64,000 nucleotides of DNA, taken from NCBI GenBank assembly GCA_930367215.1, contig OV884056.1, positions 51,274,308 to 51,338,307 of the forward strand, written 5' to 3'. The stretch is from Pollenia angustigena (Eukaryota > Arthropoda > Insecta > Diptera > Polleniidae). A program made the translations under genes and the position numbers. Below, in pieces: positions 33,301 to 44,919 of the stretch (the stretch's first letter is position 1; every line of letters begins with the position of its first letter). Below the pieces are notes generated by a model, which worked only from the letters and a program-made list of their open reading frames with translations, did not search any database and had not been told where the DNA came from.

Positions 33301-33866
33301 TTAGAAGTATTAAGTACTTAATAAAGTTTAAATGTGGATACTAAAGTTAATATTAAATATATAGTTTAAATCAAAATCGTTTTTTTACTTTTCAGAAATT
33401 CAAAATTTTCCGCAATTTAACTTCTTTTTATACCATACACCGCCATAGGTTGGGAGCAGAGTTGTACGAAACTGCAATCAATTGCGATTGAAGTCAAAAT
33501 ATTTTTAACCAAACTGATTTCACTCCTTTATTTCAGATTTCAAAATGAGATCTTGTCAAAATGGCAATATTTTGCAAATGCAAGCATTATTTTTAGAAAT
33601 CATTTAGTCCAATTAATTTAATAACAATCAATTCCATTGCAATACATTTTTTAAAATTAATTTTGATTAAAATTACTTGATATGATTGCAATTAAAGTAT
33701 TACAATAAGATCGATTAAAATTTAATTGTTTTGCAATCAATTAATATAAGATTTGATTTAAAGAAATCGATTCAATCTTTTTTATCTTATTGATTTCAAA
33801 TTAATATTATGCAGTCAATTTTTCGATTTTGAATACAATTAAAAAATAAGCAAAATATCTGCACAA

Positions 33867-34200
33867 CCTTGTATTACATTACATATTATAAACTGTTGGT
33901 ATCTCAAGCCACAGTGCCCCGTAAATAGGCCAGCAAGTAGCCTTAGCTCTCTCTTCTTAAGCTGAAGTAACTTCCCTGTTTTGCCACGGGACAGGGTCAC
34001 AAATCTCTTGGACTGTCTTAACCATCTACTTTCGACGTCCATGTGGTAAAGAATTCACGTTCGGACCATGATCGTACAGTCCCCTTAATGTGACCGGTAG
34101 GGATGTCGAAGAAAGGCCCAGGGCGTATAGCTGGACGGCGAGCGCCCTTGTTATCCCCTTCTTTAAATCGGCTAAACGCAAGCAAATCTCTTATAGATGA
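33867..34200 (-). pseudogene. Non-LTR retrotransposon (Jockey/R1-type) ORF2 C-terminal remnant
   Basis: Minus-strand peptides in two frames give GTVRSWSEREFFTTWTS, then RQSKRFVTLSRGKTGKLLQL and RELRLLAGLFTGHCGLR. The 'R.E.R.L.G.LTGHC.L' block is the end of the RNase H-like region of Jockey/R1-type LINE polyproteins. A frameshift near 34020 and loss of the rest show it is dead. Confidence 0.6.
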
Positions 34201-34631
34201 AGACATCTGAATAAAATTCGGCACAAATATGAGTCTTACTGCAAAAAGTGTGCACTGTCGAAAATTCGTTTTTAATACTGTGGTGTTGGGCATTATATGA
34301 TCGGGTTTGACCTACTACATTTTCTTATGTGTTTATCTTAAGTTTTGTATACATATATTTACAAAACACATATTTTAAATTTCATAAATACTATAATTGA
34401 AAAATCAGTCACGTAAGGTATGTCGCGAACGATATTCAATTTTTTTATTCTAAAACCATCCAAAAGTTTTTTTTAATTACGGATTAAGGAAAAATGTTCG
34501 TTTAAATGTATGAAATTAAAAAAAAATCTCCTCCTGAAATTCGCAGATTTTCCGATTTATATCACGTACGATATGCACCTATTTTGCTCCATATTTTGGA
34601 CAACAAGGTTCCGGAATGTGATATTTGTTAT

Positions 34632-36199
34632 ACCCTCCACCACAATTAGTTGTCATGAAACTTTTTATTATTCATCTCAGACCCCATAAAGTTTATACAT
34701 ATTCTGGCTCCTTGAGCAATTCTAAGTCGATTTAGCCATGTCCGTCTGTCTGTTCTTCTGTTGAAAATACGCTCACTTTCGACAAACTCAAAAGAAATGA
34801 ACAAACTGGGTGTCAAATTGCTTGCAGTTATCCTAAGCAGTTTGGGCTTGAAATCCAGCTAATCGATTTAGTATGATGAGAGCTATGAATTAAAATGTGG
34901 AACCACCACCTTAAAAAATTGATAGTTTTTTTTTAACAAAAACCAACATAAATGGTAGAAAAATGCACGGAATGATATAAGATTTTGCAAAAATTTCATA
35001 AAGATCCGTCCATAATTTACCCTAGGCCCCATATAAACACTACACCCGGAAAACAGTATAGTACGCCTAAAACCGTTACAAAGAATGCTATCATAACAAA
35101 ATTTGGTTTTATAGGACTAAAATGACCATAGTTTACCTAAGGCCCCATATAAACCCTACTCCCGGAAAACAGTTTAAGACGCCAAAGAATGCTATCATAA
35201 CAAAATTTGGCACGTCACAGTTTTATAGGACTAAAATAGCACTGTGAAATTTCGTGAAGATCGGTCCATTGTTTACCTTAGGCCCTATATATACCCTACT
35301 ACCGGAAAACAGTTTATTACGCCTTAAACCATAATAAATAATGCTATCAGAAAAAAATTAAATGCTTCACAGTTTTATATGACTAGAAATCACACCAATA
35401 AATTTCGCGATGAGCGGTCCATAATTTATTATATGGGTAATTCCAAAGTGTTGAACGTGACAGTCATATGCATCAAAAATGCAATTACATTTTAAGCAAA
35501 AAATATTTTTACGTTTTCTTTAAGGGTTAAATTATAGCACTAAGAAAGCACTGTTATCTATATGATATTTACCAAATATCACCTCTTTTAAGAAAGATAA
35601 ATATTAAAGAAAACATGCAATAAAACATTCTCACATATAAGAAATTACGTTTGCACAACTTTGCAGTCTGATTGCTCATCTAGTGAACAAATTTAAATCT
35701 TAATATTTCTCTATAACAATATCGCAAAATAATCAGCTTTTAATAACTTTTAAATTTTAGGTCACGGTGGACCTTTTGACGGAAATGCCCATATGCCCCA
35801 TATTAAGCCCACTCTGGTAAATTAATTAAAAACGCCTTAAACCGTAGCAGATATAGATATGACGGTAAAATTTTGTTCGAACTGATTTAAATTAAGTTTA
35901 ATATCATTTAAAGCAGTGTTCGAAAATAAACACTAAGTATCGCACCTAAGTGTTCGGTTCGGTGCATAAAAAACTAATAAATAAAAAATTTAGATGTTTT
36001 TATTATTGTTACTCGTCAGATAATCATCAGAAGAATCTTTAGCGAGTTGAATATTAAACACAATCGTCTAACAAACATCCTATGCCATCTGGGTAATATC
36101 TTAGACATACATACATATATGTACAATACATACATACATATATATGTGCATATGTACATATTGTTTTTATTTTGCTCCACATGTACATTGGTCAAACAA

Positions 36200-36258
<59 letters not shown>

Positions 36259-36957
36259 CCTTTAACTCCCACTGGAGCATAGGGCGCCAAATATACATTA
36301 TATGAAAATCGCTGAGTTTTTAAGTTATTTTCATATTAACTAACAGCTTCAATCACTTGTTCGTATTGTGCACACTACACGTTAGTTATTCAGTTTTACT
36401 TAAGACCAGTGTTCGGAAATAAACACTAAATATCGTTCTTTAGGGTTCGGTTCGGTAGATTTGTGGAAAACACAAACGCTAATAGTGTTTGTGGGGAATA
36501 TCATTAAAAAAATAACGTTTACCTGTTAGACATCTTTCGCACACAAAAGTAATACTGTTTTTATCAAATTCAACAAAAAATGAGAACATTTATTTCCGTT
36601 CGGTTTGTTTTTTTTTTTTTATCCACAAACTTCATTGTGTTCGGTTTGGCTCATTAATGTTCGTCCCTTTTGGCTGGTATCATGCAATTTTGTGGTTTAC
36701 GGTCAATAATTTACCTCATATTTATTTAGCAGCCTACTGACTCTTCACCCTAAACGCTAAAACTAAATTCACCACTGTATTGAAATTTATTGTTACGAAT
36801 CACGATATTTTACTCAAGATTGTCGGTCAATAATTTAATATAGGTTTAAACCGCAACCAATTTTAATGCTGATGATAGAATACTGAAATATTCGAACTAT
36901 CGATGGAGGGTATCAAAGATTCGGCACAGCCGAACATAGCACTCTAACATGTTTTAA
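34632..36957 (+). mobile_element. mini-me / Helitron-like element, expanded by insertions
   Basis: The 5' core is TATACCCTCCACCACAATTA, the GTCY remnant GTCCGTCTGTCTG is near 34740, and the 3' end is GATTCGGCACAGCCGAACAT (36922). Tandem units like those at 27381 occur at about 34990-35310. The 3' half holds two copies of CAGTGTTCGRAAATAAACAC (35913, 36410), possible left ends of another element, and the (TA)n tract. Confidence 0.65.
36201..36256. repeat. (TA)n microsatellite
   Basis: An almost pure TA repeat, broken by one CA near 36210. CATA-rich sequence precedes it (36106-36160). Confidence 0.95.
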
Positions 36958-37425
36958 TATAATGCCCTCCCTCTAAATGAAACATAATGAATAAGTTATT
37001 AATACATTTAAATTACCCATTAGCCTTTACTTTTTGTAGTCCTCTCTCTATCTACTTATATAATCTATCCCCCATATTCATAAAAAATATTTATATTTTA
37101 TTGAAGGTTTATTGAACGAATTTCCTATGAAAATGTGTTCAATAAACCTCCAATAAAATAAAAAATATTTTTTATGAATATGGGGGTATAACTTTATTTC
37201 TATATTTTAAACGAAAACACTCCTAGAAGAATACTAGAAGTAAAAATTAACAATATCGGATATATATATATTGCTTTCCGATAAATTTGTTTTGGCGCAC
37301 AGCGCCAGATATTTTAATTTTTGTAAAACGAGTATTAAATATTAAAAATAAGCCAAGTAGGTTCAGTTTTTAACATGGCTCACTTACAAGTGATTTCCTA
37401 AATTTACTGTTTTTGTACGATAATA
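36958..37425. other. Spacer containing a hairpin MITE at 37069-37186
   Basis: CCCCCATATTCATAAAAAAT and its inverse form arms of about 48 bp around a short centre; TAT flanks both sides. The remainder is AT-rich. Confidence 0.6.
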
Positions 37426-37931
37426 GGCTTTTTACACTGATCAACATCTAACATCTACCATCAATGATGTAGAAAATGCGAAACGCTCATTTACATTGCT
37501 CACATCTAACAAAAATGTCACCATTTTTGAAAAAAACATTTTTTAATTAAAAATGTTTTTTTCTCACAAAAGTGCCCAAATTTAAAAAGAAAACTCAAAA
37601 ATGTATTTAAAGTTCAATTTGTTTAAAAATATAAAAAATACTTAACAAAAAAACATTGCAATAAAAGATAAAACTTGACAAATGATAACGCTGCTTTCAA
37701 AACAAACTTCTTTTTGTCAGTGATGCCACAGTAATAATAGAACTTATTGTCACTTTTCTAGTGATGAGACTAAAATAATCGAAAGATGTAGAATGGAATA
37801 AAATGAGATAGGGACATCTTTTAAAGATGTTGGTTTTTAGCCCTATGTTTTTCTTATGGAAAGATGTTAACATCTTCGCAAATGGTGGCAAATTGATGGT
37901 AGATGTTAGATGTGGATCAGTGTAAAAAGGC
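37426..37931. mobile_element. 506-bp MITE with GGCTTTTTACACTGATC ends
   Basis: The inverted ends extend imperfectly through ACATCTAACATCTACCATCA. TA flanks both sides. A remnant of the same family lies at about 47338-47395. The minus-strand frame inside is incidental. Confidence 0.7.
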
Positions 37932-38106
37932 TATAAGGTTCATGCAAAATTTGAATTTAAATGTGTCTTATAACTTTATCTTGCTACGACTTAATATTCA
38001 CCAATTAGTGTTAAGATGTTGCAAAATATTTGTTTCCAAATTTTACTGGTTTTGGAACCATATTTAAATCTGCTACGTCCTAAATATATTTATGTAAATC
38101 TAAATA

Positions 38107-38565
38107 CACACTCGTAAAACTGCTCTGAGTGGAGAAGCAGCTCGCGCTTTTTGTCATTATTTCTTAAGGACAAACAGGTCGTTTTTGTTTGTCTGCTTTT
38201 GTTGCGTTTGGTTAATGGTTCGGTGTCGTATAACTGTACCGAGTTGCAGTTTTTGCGGTTTCAACACTAACCATATGCAATCGTTTTTAACCTTAAATAA
38301 ATAATGTGACTGGTGGATAACCGTATAAAACTCAGACGTTTTACTGGTGGAGTACCAAGGAAATAACTCAGAAGTTTACTAGTGGAGATCAAAATACTCT
38401 GGAGCGGATTCTGGAAGCTCTCGCCTTCCTATACGAAGGTTTAGGTCGAACGAGGACTTTGCGGTTGAGGCTCCAAAAATGTGTGTGATACCCTGGCATT
38501 ATAATAATAATTAGTTCGCCAAAAAATTTTTAGTTTTAAGGAAAATCAAAAAAAAAAAAAAAAAA
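38107..38565 (+). mobile_element. SINE-like retroposon, copy 2, with poly-A tail
   Basis: It starts CACACTCGTAAAACTGCTCT and ends in about 20 A's. A perfect 11-bp target duplication, AAATCTAAATA, flanks it (38096-38106 and 38566-38576). Internally, CTGGTGGA…AACTCAGACGTTTTA is repeated two to three times, whereas copy 1 has it once. A B-box-like AGGTCGAAC lies near 38445. The poly-A and TSD show target-primed reverse transcription. Confidence 0.75.
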
Positions 38566-38576
38566 AAATCTAAATA

Positions 38577-39304
38577 ATTTTGCAAAATAAAAACCCACCT
38601 CTAAATTTTAAAAGCATTTATAAAATGACTTTGTATTTATTCAAATATTCCAATATACATATATTTTTTCCATTTATAAATGTATTTGTTTTTTTTTGTA
38701 TTGTAATATTTTATGCTTAAAAATAATAAATTTGCATTTGCACATAATCCATATTAGATTTCTACAGCTCCAGATTTCAGACCATAAGATTATTTTCCTT
38801 TAGCATTCTAAATATTTTAGTAATACAATCTAATTTTACGTATTTTATGAATTTATATAATTATTATTTAGTATTTTCATGTAAAATATTTGGTATATAA
38901 TTTTAGGTTGATTTCTTGTCTTTTCTTAGTTTTTTTTTTTTTTTAATTGAGGAATATTTAAAATTAGTTCTGCTTTGTTACTTGCAAATTCTATATAAGA
39001 TTTTTAATTAACTGAAAAAATATACTTATGTAGCTCTAGTGTTTTTTCATTATAAAAAAAGTACCTTTTAACACCTTAAGTTTATGTAAAACTTTAAAAT
39101 AAAGCACAAAATTGTTTTAAAAACCTATCAAATAAATTCCATAACAAATGTAGGAGATGAATAATAAAAACATTTTAGAATCTCCTTTTACAAGATGTTA
39201 TAGTCGGGGTTGTTTTTTAAGTTTAACTTTGTTAAAAGATTTCAAATCCAGTCGATTCAGTTGTCTTTAGGTTTTTCAGGTTTTACATCAGCAGGGATTT
39301 AAGT
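38577..39304. other. 3' flank of the PP2C-like gene
   Basis: AT-rich and probably 3' UTR on the minus strand near 39304. I cannot place the poly-A site with confidence. Confidence 0.4.
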
Positions 39305-42300
39305 TTAAAAATTTGTTTCCTGAAATTCTTTTGATTGTAAAGTGGCATCATCATTTGATAATTGTCTTTCGGTTGTTAAGGAAATTTGGGGCGTATGTTC
39401 GCTATTCTTACATCTTGTACTACCACCACTACCCACTGTATAGGCCGCGACAGTGGCATGATCCAATTTGCCTGGTAAAGCTCCAAAAGCAGCACTATCT
39501 ATAACACGTTTACGTGCAACTCTATGTTGCATGCGATTTAGTTCTACCTCACGTTTAATGCCATCAGGTCCAGTTGATAATTTATAAAATAACTCTCTCT
39601 GCTCAAGAGTCTTGCGTCTGGCTGATGTCATCATGCGCACAAAGTCAATCAATAAATGGCACAAGCGTCGGGCTGAAGAACAGGGTGAAAAGGTGCCATT
39701 TATGCCATAACTAAGGAGGTCTTCCAAACGATGTAAAGTAAGAGCATGTCTTTGAGGACCGGTTACTAAAGGTAAACCTGTTAGAGATTTTGGTATTTTC
39801 GGTTTGTAATTGTAGGCCGTATGACCTACATGTGTAGCACCTGAGGATAGTCTTCTTGGTTCTATGACAGTGTGTGATCTCATGTATTTAGGTCGACTAG
39901 GAGCTGGTGCACTTTCTGGCGAGGAAGATTTTTTAGAACGGGGTGGCCTCACGGGTGGTACGGGACTGGTAGGATTAGAAGAACCATGTAAACGTGCATA
40001 AATGGCAGAGGCGCTTTTATTTTGTCTCTTTGGGGCCAAAACACTGCCACTGCGTTGAGGTGGCGAGGTAGTGGTAGGCATGAGCTTTACATCTGGTGTC
40101 CAGGCTTCGGCAAATTTACCCACGACAGGATCAAAATTATCACTAACACCATCTGAAGTTAAGAAAACTATATCACCACGATCAATAATTGTCATAGACA
40201 AAGTAAGATTGCTCAATTCAGGTTTATTGCCATCAGCTGGCCCTAAAGCGCCTAAGGCATCGCGCATATCCCTCATAGAAGTAATATCATGGGAAGCTAA
40301 ATGAAGAATTTAGAAAAACAATGATTTAAATCTATTTTATAAATAAAATATAAAAAAAAATATTTACCCAAAGTGAACTCTCTGACGCCATGTTTCTTAG
40401 AGTACACATAACCTAAGGAATCTCCAACATTACAGGCACATACCACATATTTTTCACTCTCCTCTCCCTCTACAACACCATTCTCTTCCGCACCGTTGGC
40501 TTTGGCTAAAGGTAAGACTACAGCTATTGTTAACGTACTAAGAGCACCACCAACTTCCAATATACAACCATGACCTTCCCACAGACTACGCAATATACTA
40601 ATGAATACTTCCTGTGTAGACGTGGCCATGCATTCATGAGCCAAACCAAATATGGCACGATCTAAATAGTCCAAACAACCATGTACCGCGGATCTGGCCG
40701 CCAAACGAGCACCATCACCCCAGTTAACACCATCGGCTAGAGCCATTGCTGCTGCATTTCCTCTTACCACCATACCATAGCAATCAGCTATGGGATTGCC
40801 CATTGGTTCTTTGGTTAACATATTATTCTCATAAAGAGACACCGAAATGCCATAGGCGGATTCACATTCCATTTTCCAATTGCTAACACCTGCTATAGTA
40901 TCATCCACTTCCACTATAGAGGATTGATTAGAAACAGCTTCCCTTAACAAACGTTCTGTAGTACCCTCCAATATTTTAACTGTTCCAATATCACCATTTG
41001 TTTCACCATTTTCCTTTAGTTTAGAATTTGTCGTATTACTTTCAGTCTTTGTATTCAAAAGATTTTTATTATTCTGATCATTGGCAGCATTTGTTTTTAT
41101 ATCGGAGGCAGCGGCTGAATTGGCTAAAGTGTTTCTTGTAGCCACCATACTCACCACTATTGTGGTAGATTTATTTAAATTTTCCTCATTTTTCTGTTGC
41201 GTTTTTACTGCTTGTCCTCCAACCCCTAAAGACACCTCTTTGGTAAGATTTGCTATACCTGTTTTGGAGTTTTTACGCGAACGCATTCCTCCACTACCAT
41301 TCATTTTATTTGCATTCTGATCATTTGTGCTGGTACTTGCTCCATTACTCAGACGACGACCACTTCCAAAGCGTTGAAATCTATTGTGATTTCGATTGTT
41401 GGTGGGATTTATACTTTTGCGCACCTCAAAACAATCAGATTCTTGTATCGTATCAATAAAATCAATATCATCGGCATAACTTGCACTTAAATGCAGTTTG
41501 GATCGTTTTATGCCGGTCAAGCCATCATCTGGTCCCGTACATGCTGCCGTTATTGTATTTGGTCCTGTTGGGTAGGTGGCAATTTTGTAGTCCGGTAAAT
41601 CGGTAGGATTTTGACCATTATAAACTTCAGGGCCGACGGTGAAAATACGATCCATGCGACTGAAAGTAAAGGATTAAATATTATGATAGTTAGACATTTT
41701 GGTACATATATGACTTCGGTGGGACGGTTGTCCTGAATTCAGTGTAAATAATAAGCAAAACGTTTTAAATATTAGGGTCAAAATATTCTGAATGTTACAT
41801 TGGCTTATTTCGTGTGCATTAGAATCTGGATAAAATGGGCACAAAAATCGCTATTACTTTCTGAAAAATTTTGGATAAAGATAACATTTTTAGAAAGTTT
41901 ACATATACAAGGTTATATATACCTATTAGACATGTATTAGATTTTGAAATCTATATTCGGATTGTCTTTTTATTTCAAAATGCTAAAGAAATATATCCTA
42001 TAATTATGTATTTATTGGTGGGATATTAAAATAGAAAATAAGTCATTGGCCTTTAACAGGTCTGTAGCTACGAGGTCTAAATGGTTTTGACTTCAGTGCG
42101 GCCATAAGTGAAGACAGATCCAAGTTAGAAGAAGGAAATATATTTTTTCTCGGTTGTCTTTCAGTAACCGATCCGATTGGGGTTTGGTCAGCCAAGCATA
42201 AATTTCCAGCCTCTAAACAGTATGTCTCGTTAAAAAAAAGCTTGTATAAAAAAGCCCGCACAGAAAATAAAACTTTCTTAGTTGCAATTCTAATACAATC

Positions 42301-44919
42301 GATTTAACTATGTCCTTCCATTTGCACATCAGTTAAGTATTGAATCTGTCCCAAATTGGCATCTTATGCAACAATTGTTTTTTTGTTAGTGCACATTTTG
42401 TTTTTTACAGGGTTTAAAAAACTGCAGTCGAAGCCAAAAACTGTCCAACAAAAAACGAAAATTTGTGTACAACTTTTCACTTTTTAAGTTGGTTCGACAG
42501 CGATCTGTTTACGTTTAATGAATCAGAAGTAAAAGCAACAGTTTTTTCTGCCCAATGATAAATGAAGAAGTAAAATAAATGGCAGTTTTCAGTTTTCAGT
42601 TTTTAGTTCAATATACAAGTGTCCTTCAGGAATAAAAATTTTGCTCCGGCAGCGGCCGAACGAAATGACAAATATCACTCAAATACAAAGTGTAAATAGT
42701 ATTATCGGTTGATTTTTTAAGAGCTATAGGAAAGTTAAAAAAAACACATTAAATTCAGAAAAATGCATGAAATCTTTATTTAAATCGATAGTACGGTCCA
42801 TATAATTTAATATTTGAAGATTATTTCATGCAAATGTTGACCGTGACTGCGCCTCAAATGCTCCATCCACTTAGTCCAATTTTGGCATACTCTTTCCAAC
42901 ATTTCGGCCGGTATCTCATGAATAAAAGCTTCAATGTTGTCTTCCAATGCGTCAATTGAAGCGCGCATGTGTGTATAGACATGAGCTTTAACATAGCCCT
43001 ACAAAAAATAGTCTAATGGCCATTTTCTCAATGTATCGACAAACTGTCTGTTACTTAATGTCAACATAAATTTATTGGACCGATAAACTGTCCGTTAACG
43101 ATTTTGGGTTTCTCAATATACCGACAAAAATATTGTTTTCAGCTGGCAACGCCACTCAAAATACATGTAAAAGTTGGGAGTCAGCTGATTGAATTTATCT
43201 GTACGGCAAATAAAAGGAAAATAAATAATTGGCAGATGAGTGCCGGTTAGCTTTGCGATAAAATCGAAGCAAATGAGACATTGGGAAAACCAAATTTCTT
43301 TAATGTGCAGTTTTTCGTTGGGGAAAAAGATAATCGCCTAATAAGAAAATGGCCATAAAGGTGTTAAATCGCACGATCTAGGCGGACAATTGACCGGTCC
43401 CGAACGTGAAATAAAATGTTCACCGAACTCGCCTCTCAATAAGTCCATTGTTAAGCGTGCTGTGTGGCATGTGGCACCGTCTCGTTGAAACCACATGTCA
43501 TGCAAGTCAAGCTCTTGCATTTTGGGCAAAAAAAAGTTGAATATCATCTCACGGTAGCGCTCACCATTTACAGTTACCTTACGATTCGCATCATCTTTGA
43601 AGAAGTACGGTCCAATGATGCCACCAGCCCATAAAACGCACCAAACTGTGACTTTTTCTGGATGCATTGGTAGCTCTTGCAATGCTTCTGGCTGATCTTC
43701 ACTCCAAAATCGACAATTCTGCTTATTATCGTACCGAATAGCCGCTTCAGAAGCGCGCGATGAACTTTCTTAACAGAGCACGCATTTTGATAATAAAATT
43801 CAATAATTTGCAAGCGTTGTTCGTTTGTAAGACGATTCATGGTTAAATTATAGACCAAACTGAAGATGTTTGACAGTGAAACAAAACACGAAACGTGCGT
43901 CAGCTGTTTAAACCAGTGTTGCCAAAAAGATAATAGCTAAAAATCACCCGATAGAAATAAGCTAAATCGCTAGATTTTTCGGCTTGTTTTCATACTAGTG
44001 TCCTCCCAGAATTAATATAATTTCCATTAAAAAGCAAACATTAACAATCTTGGCTCAAAAATGGTACTAGTGTGAAAGTCACAATTTTTCCGTTTTAAGC
44101 CTACAACAATATATTCCTGTATCTTCTCTCAGCTAGCCTATCGGGGCATCCCAATTCCGCCCAAATTCTTCTTAAAAGAATTTTACCTCTAATGCAAGAA
44201 CGAATCATACAATTTCACAGAATTTTCCTTAAATCGGTTAAATCGTTTCTAAGATTTGAGTAAACGAACATTTTTGTACTACAATATTGTTTAACAAAAA
44301 ACAATCCTCTTAAAATACTATTTCCCAATAAAAACTTCGCCTACAAAATAATGTGTTGAGTAATCAGAAAAACATAAAAGCACTACTTACAATTCTACTG
44401 AGAGAACCAACGAATTTTACAAGGGTGTCCCAAAATGAACGCATTCAAAAGCAAGTCATTATTTTTTTTTTACCTATATGCATCCAGAAAAAAGGAGTTA
44501 TAGAAGTTGTAGTAGTAGTAGTTATAGAAGAAAACTACCAAATAATGAGTGAAAGAAGCTATTCATTTTGAAAAAGTAAGCGAAGTTTTTACTGGGATAG
44601 TAGAATAATGCTAGAACGAATCATACAATTTCACAAAATTTTCCTTAAATCGGTTAAATCGTTTCCAAGGTTGGGGTAAACGAACATTTTTGTACTACAA
44701 TATTTTTTAACAAAAACTTATGACACAATCCTCGTAAAATATCATTTACAATCAAAAAATTTTATATAACGAATCAATTGCTACTCACCCCTCTAAATAT
44801 TTGATTATAAAATTTCCATCTTCGTCTGTTTTACGCGGACTCTTGGGACCATCTCGAGGTTCAGCTATAAAACTCAATTGACGGAAATAGGTGGTGACCT
44901 TTTGTCTTAGTGATGGCAT
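39305..44919 (-). CDS. CG9801: PP2C-like domain protein, ortholog of Drosophila CG9801, complete
   Basis: Three minus-strand coding exons join in phase: 44789-44919 (MPSLRQKVTTYFRQLSF…), 40368-41659 and 39305-40296. Total 804 aa. Donors are GTGAGT and GTAAAT; acceptors are TTTCAG and CATTTAG. The protein starts with a short conserved region, then a serine/asparagine-rich linker (about 60-300). The PP2C/PPM-type phosphatase fold follows (about 300-560): ALADGVNWGDGARLA in place of the usual DGHGG loop, CNVGDSLGYVY near 454, LASHD, and FLTSDGVSDNFDP near 520, which keeps the metal-binding aspartate motif. The last 280 residues are basic and proline/serine-rich (PPVRPPRSKKSSSPESAPAP). Substrate unknown. 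The acidic metal-binding residues suggest it could be catalytically active. The 3.1-kb intron 1 is full of transposons. The second-exon ATG at 41655 alone would miss 45 residues. Confidence 0.87.
42705..43950 (-). pseudogene. mariner/IS630-Tc1-type transposon relic in intron 1
   Basis: The ends TCGGTTGATTTTTTAAGAGC and (inverted) TCGGGTGATTTTTAGC are flanked by TA. Minus-strand coding runs from NRLTNEQRLQIIEFYYQNAC (43840) to HRALL. After a large internal deletion and frame change it resumes as FWSEDQPEALQELP, KVTVWCVLWAGGIIGPYFF, MWFQRDGATCHTARLTMDLL and SCDLTPL. A stop replaces a tryptophan codon (TAG near 43003), and a MITE splits the gene at 43017-43355. It is clearly dead. Confidence 0.85.
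43017..43355. mobile_element. 339-bp PIF/Harbinger-type MITE inside the mariner relic
   Basis: The ends TGGCCATTTTCT are inverted. TAA lies on both sides (43014-43016 and 43356-43358). Removing the element and one TAA restores the mariner reading …DLTPL-DYFL…, so the borders are supported by codons. Confidence 0.82.
44196..44770. repeat. Direct repeat pair in intron 1
   Basis: GAACGAATCATACAATTTCA through ACGAACATTTTTGTACTACA occurs at about 44196-44340 and again at 44608-44770, roughly 90% alike, 414 bp apart. Origin not identified. Confidence 0.7.

Noticed and set aside
36047..36265. Frames ending in poly(Ile-Tyr) tracts
   Set aside because: Translation of the (TA)n microsatellite.
43915..43935. 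hAT-type end CAGTGTTGCCA near 43917
   Set aside because: It lies within the sub-terminal region of the mariner relic, which has its own matching ends and TA flanks.
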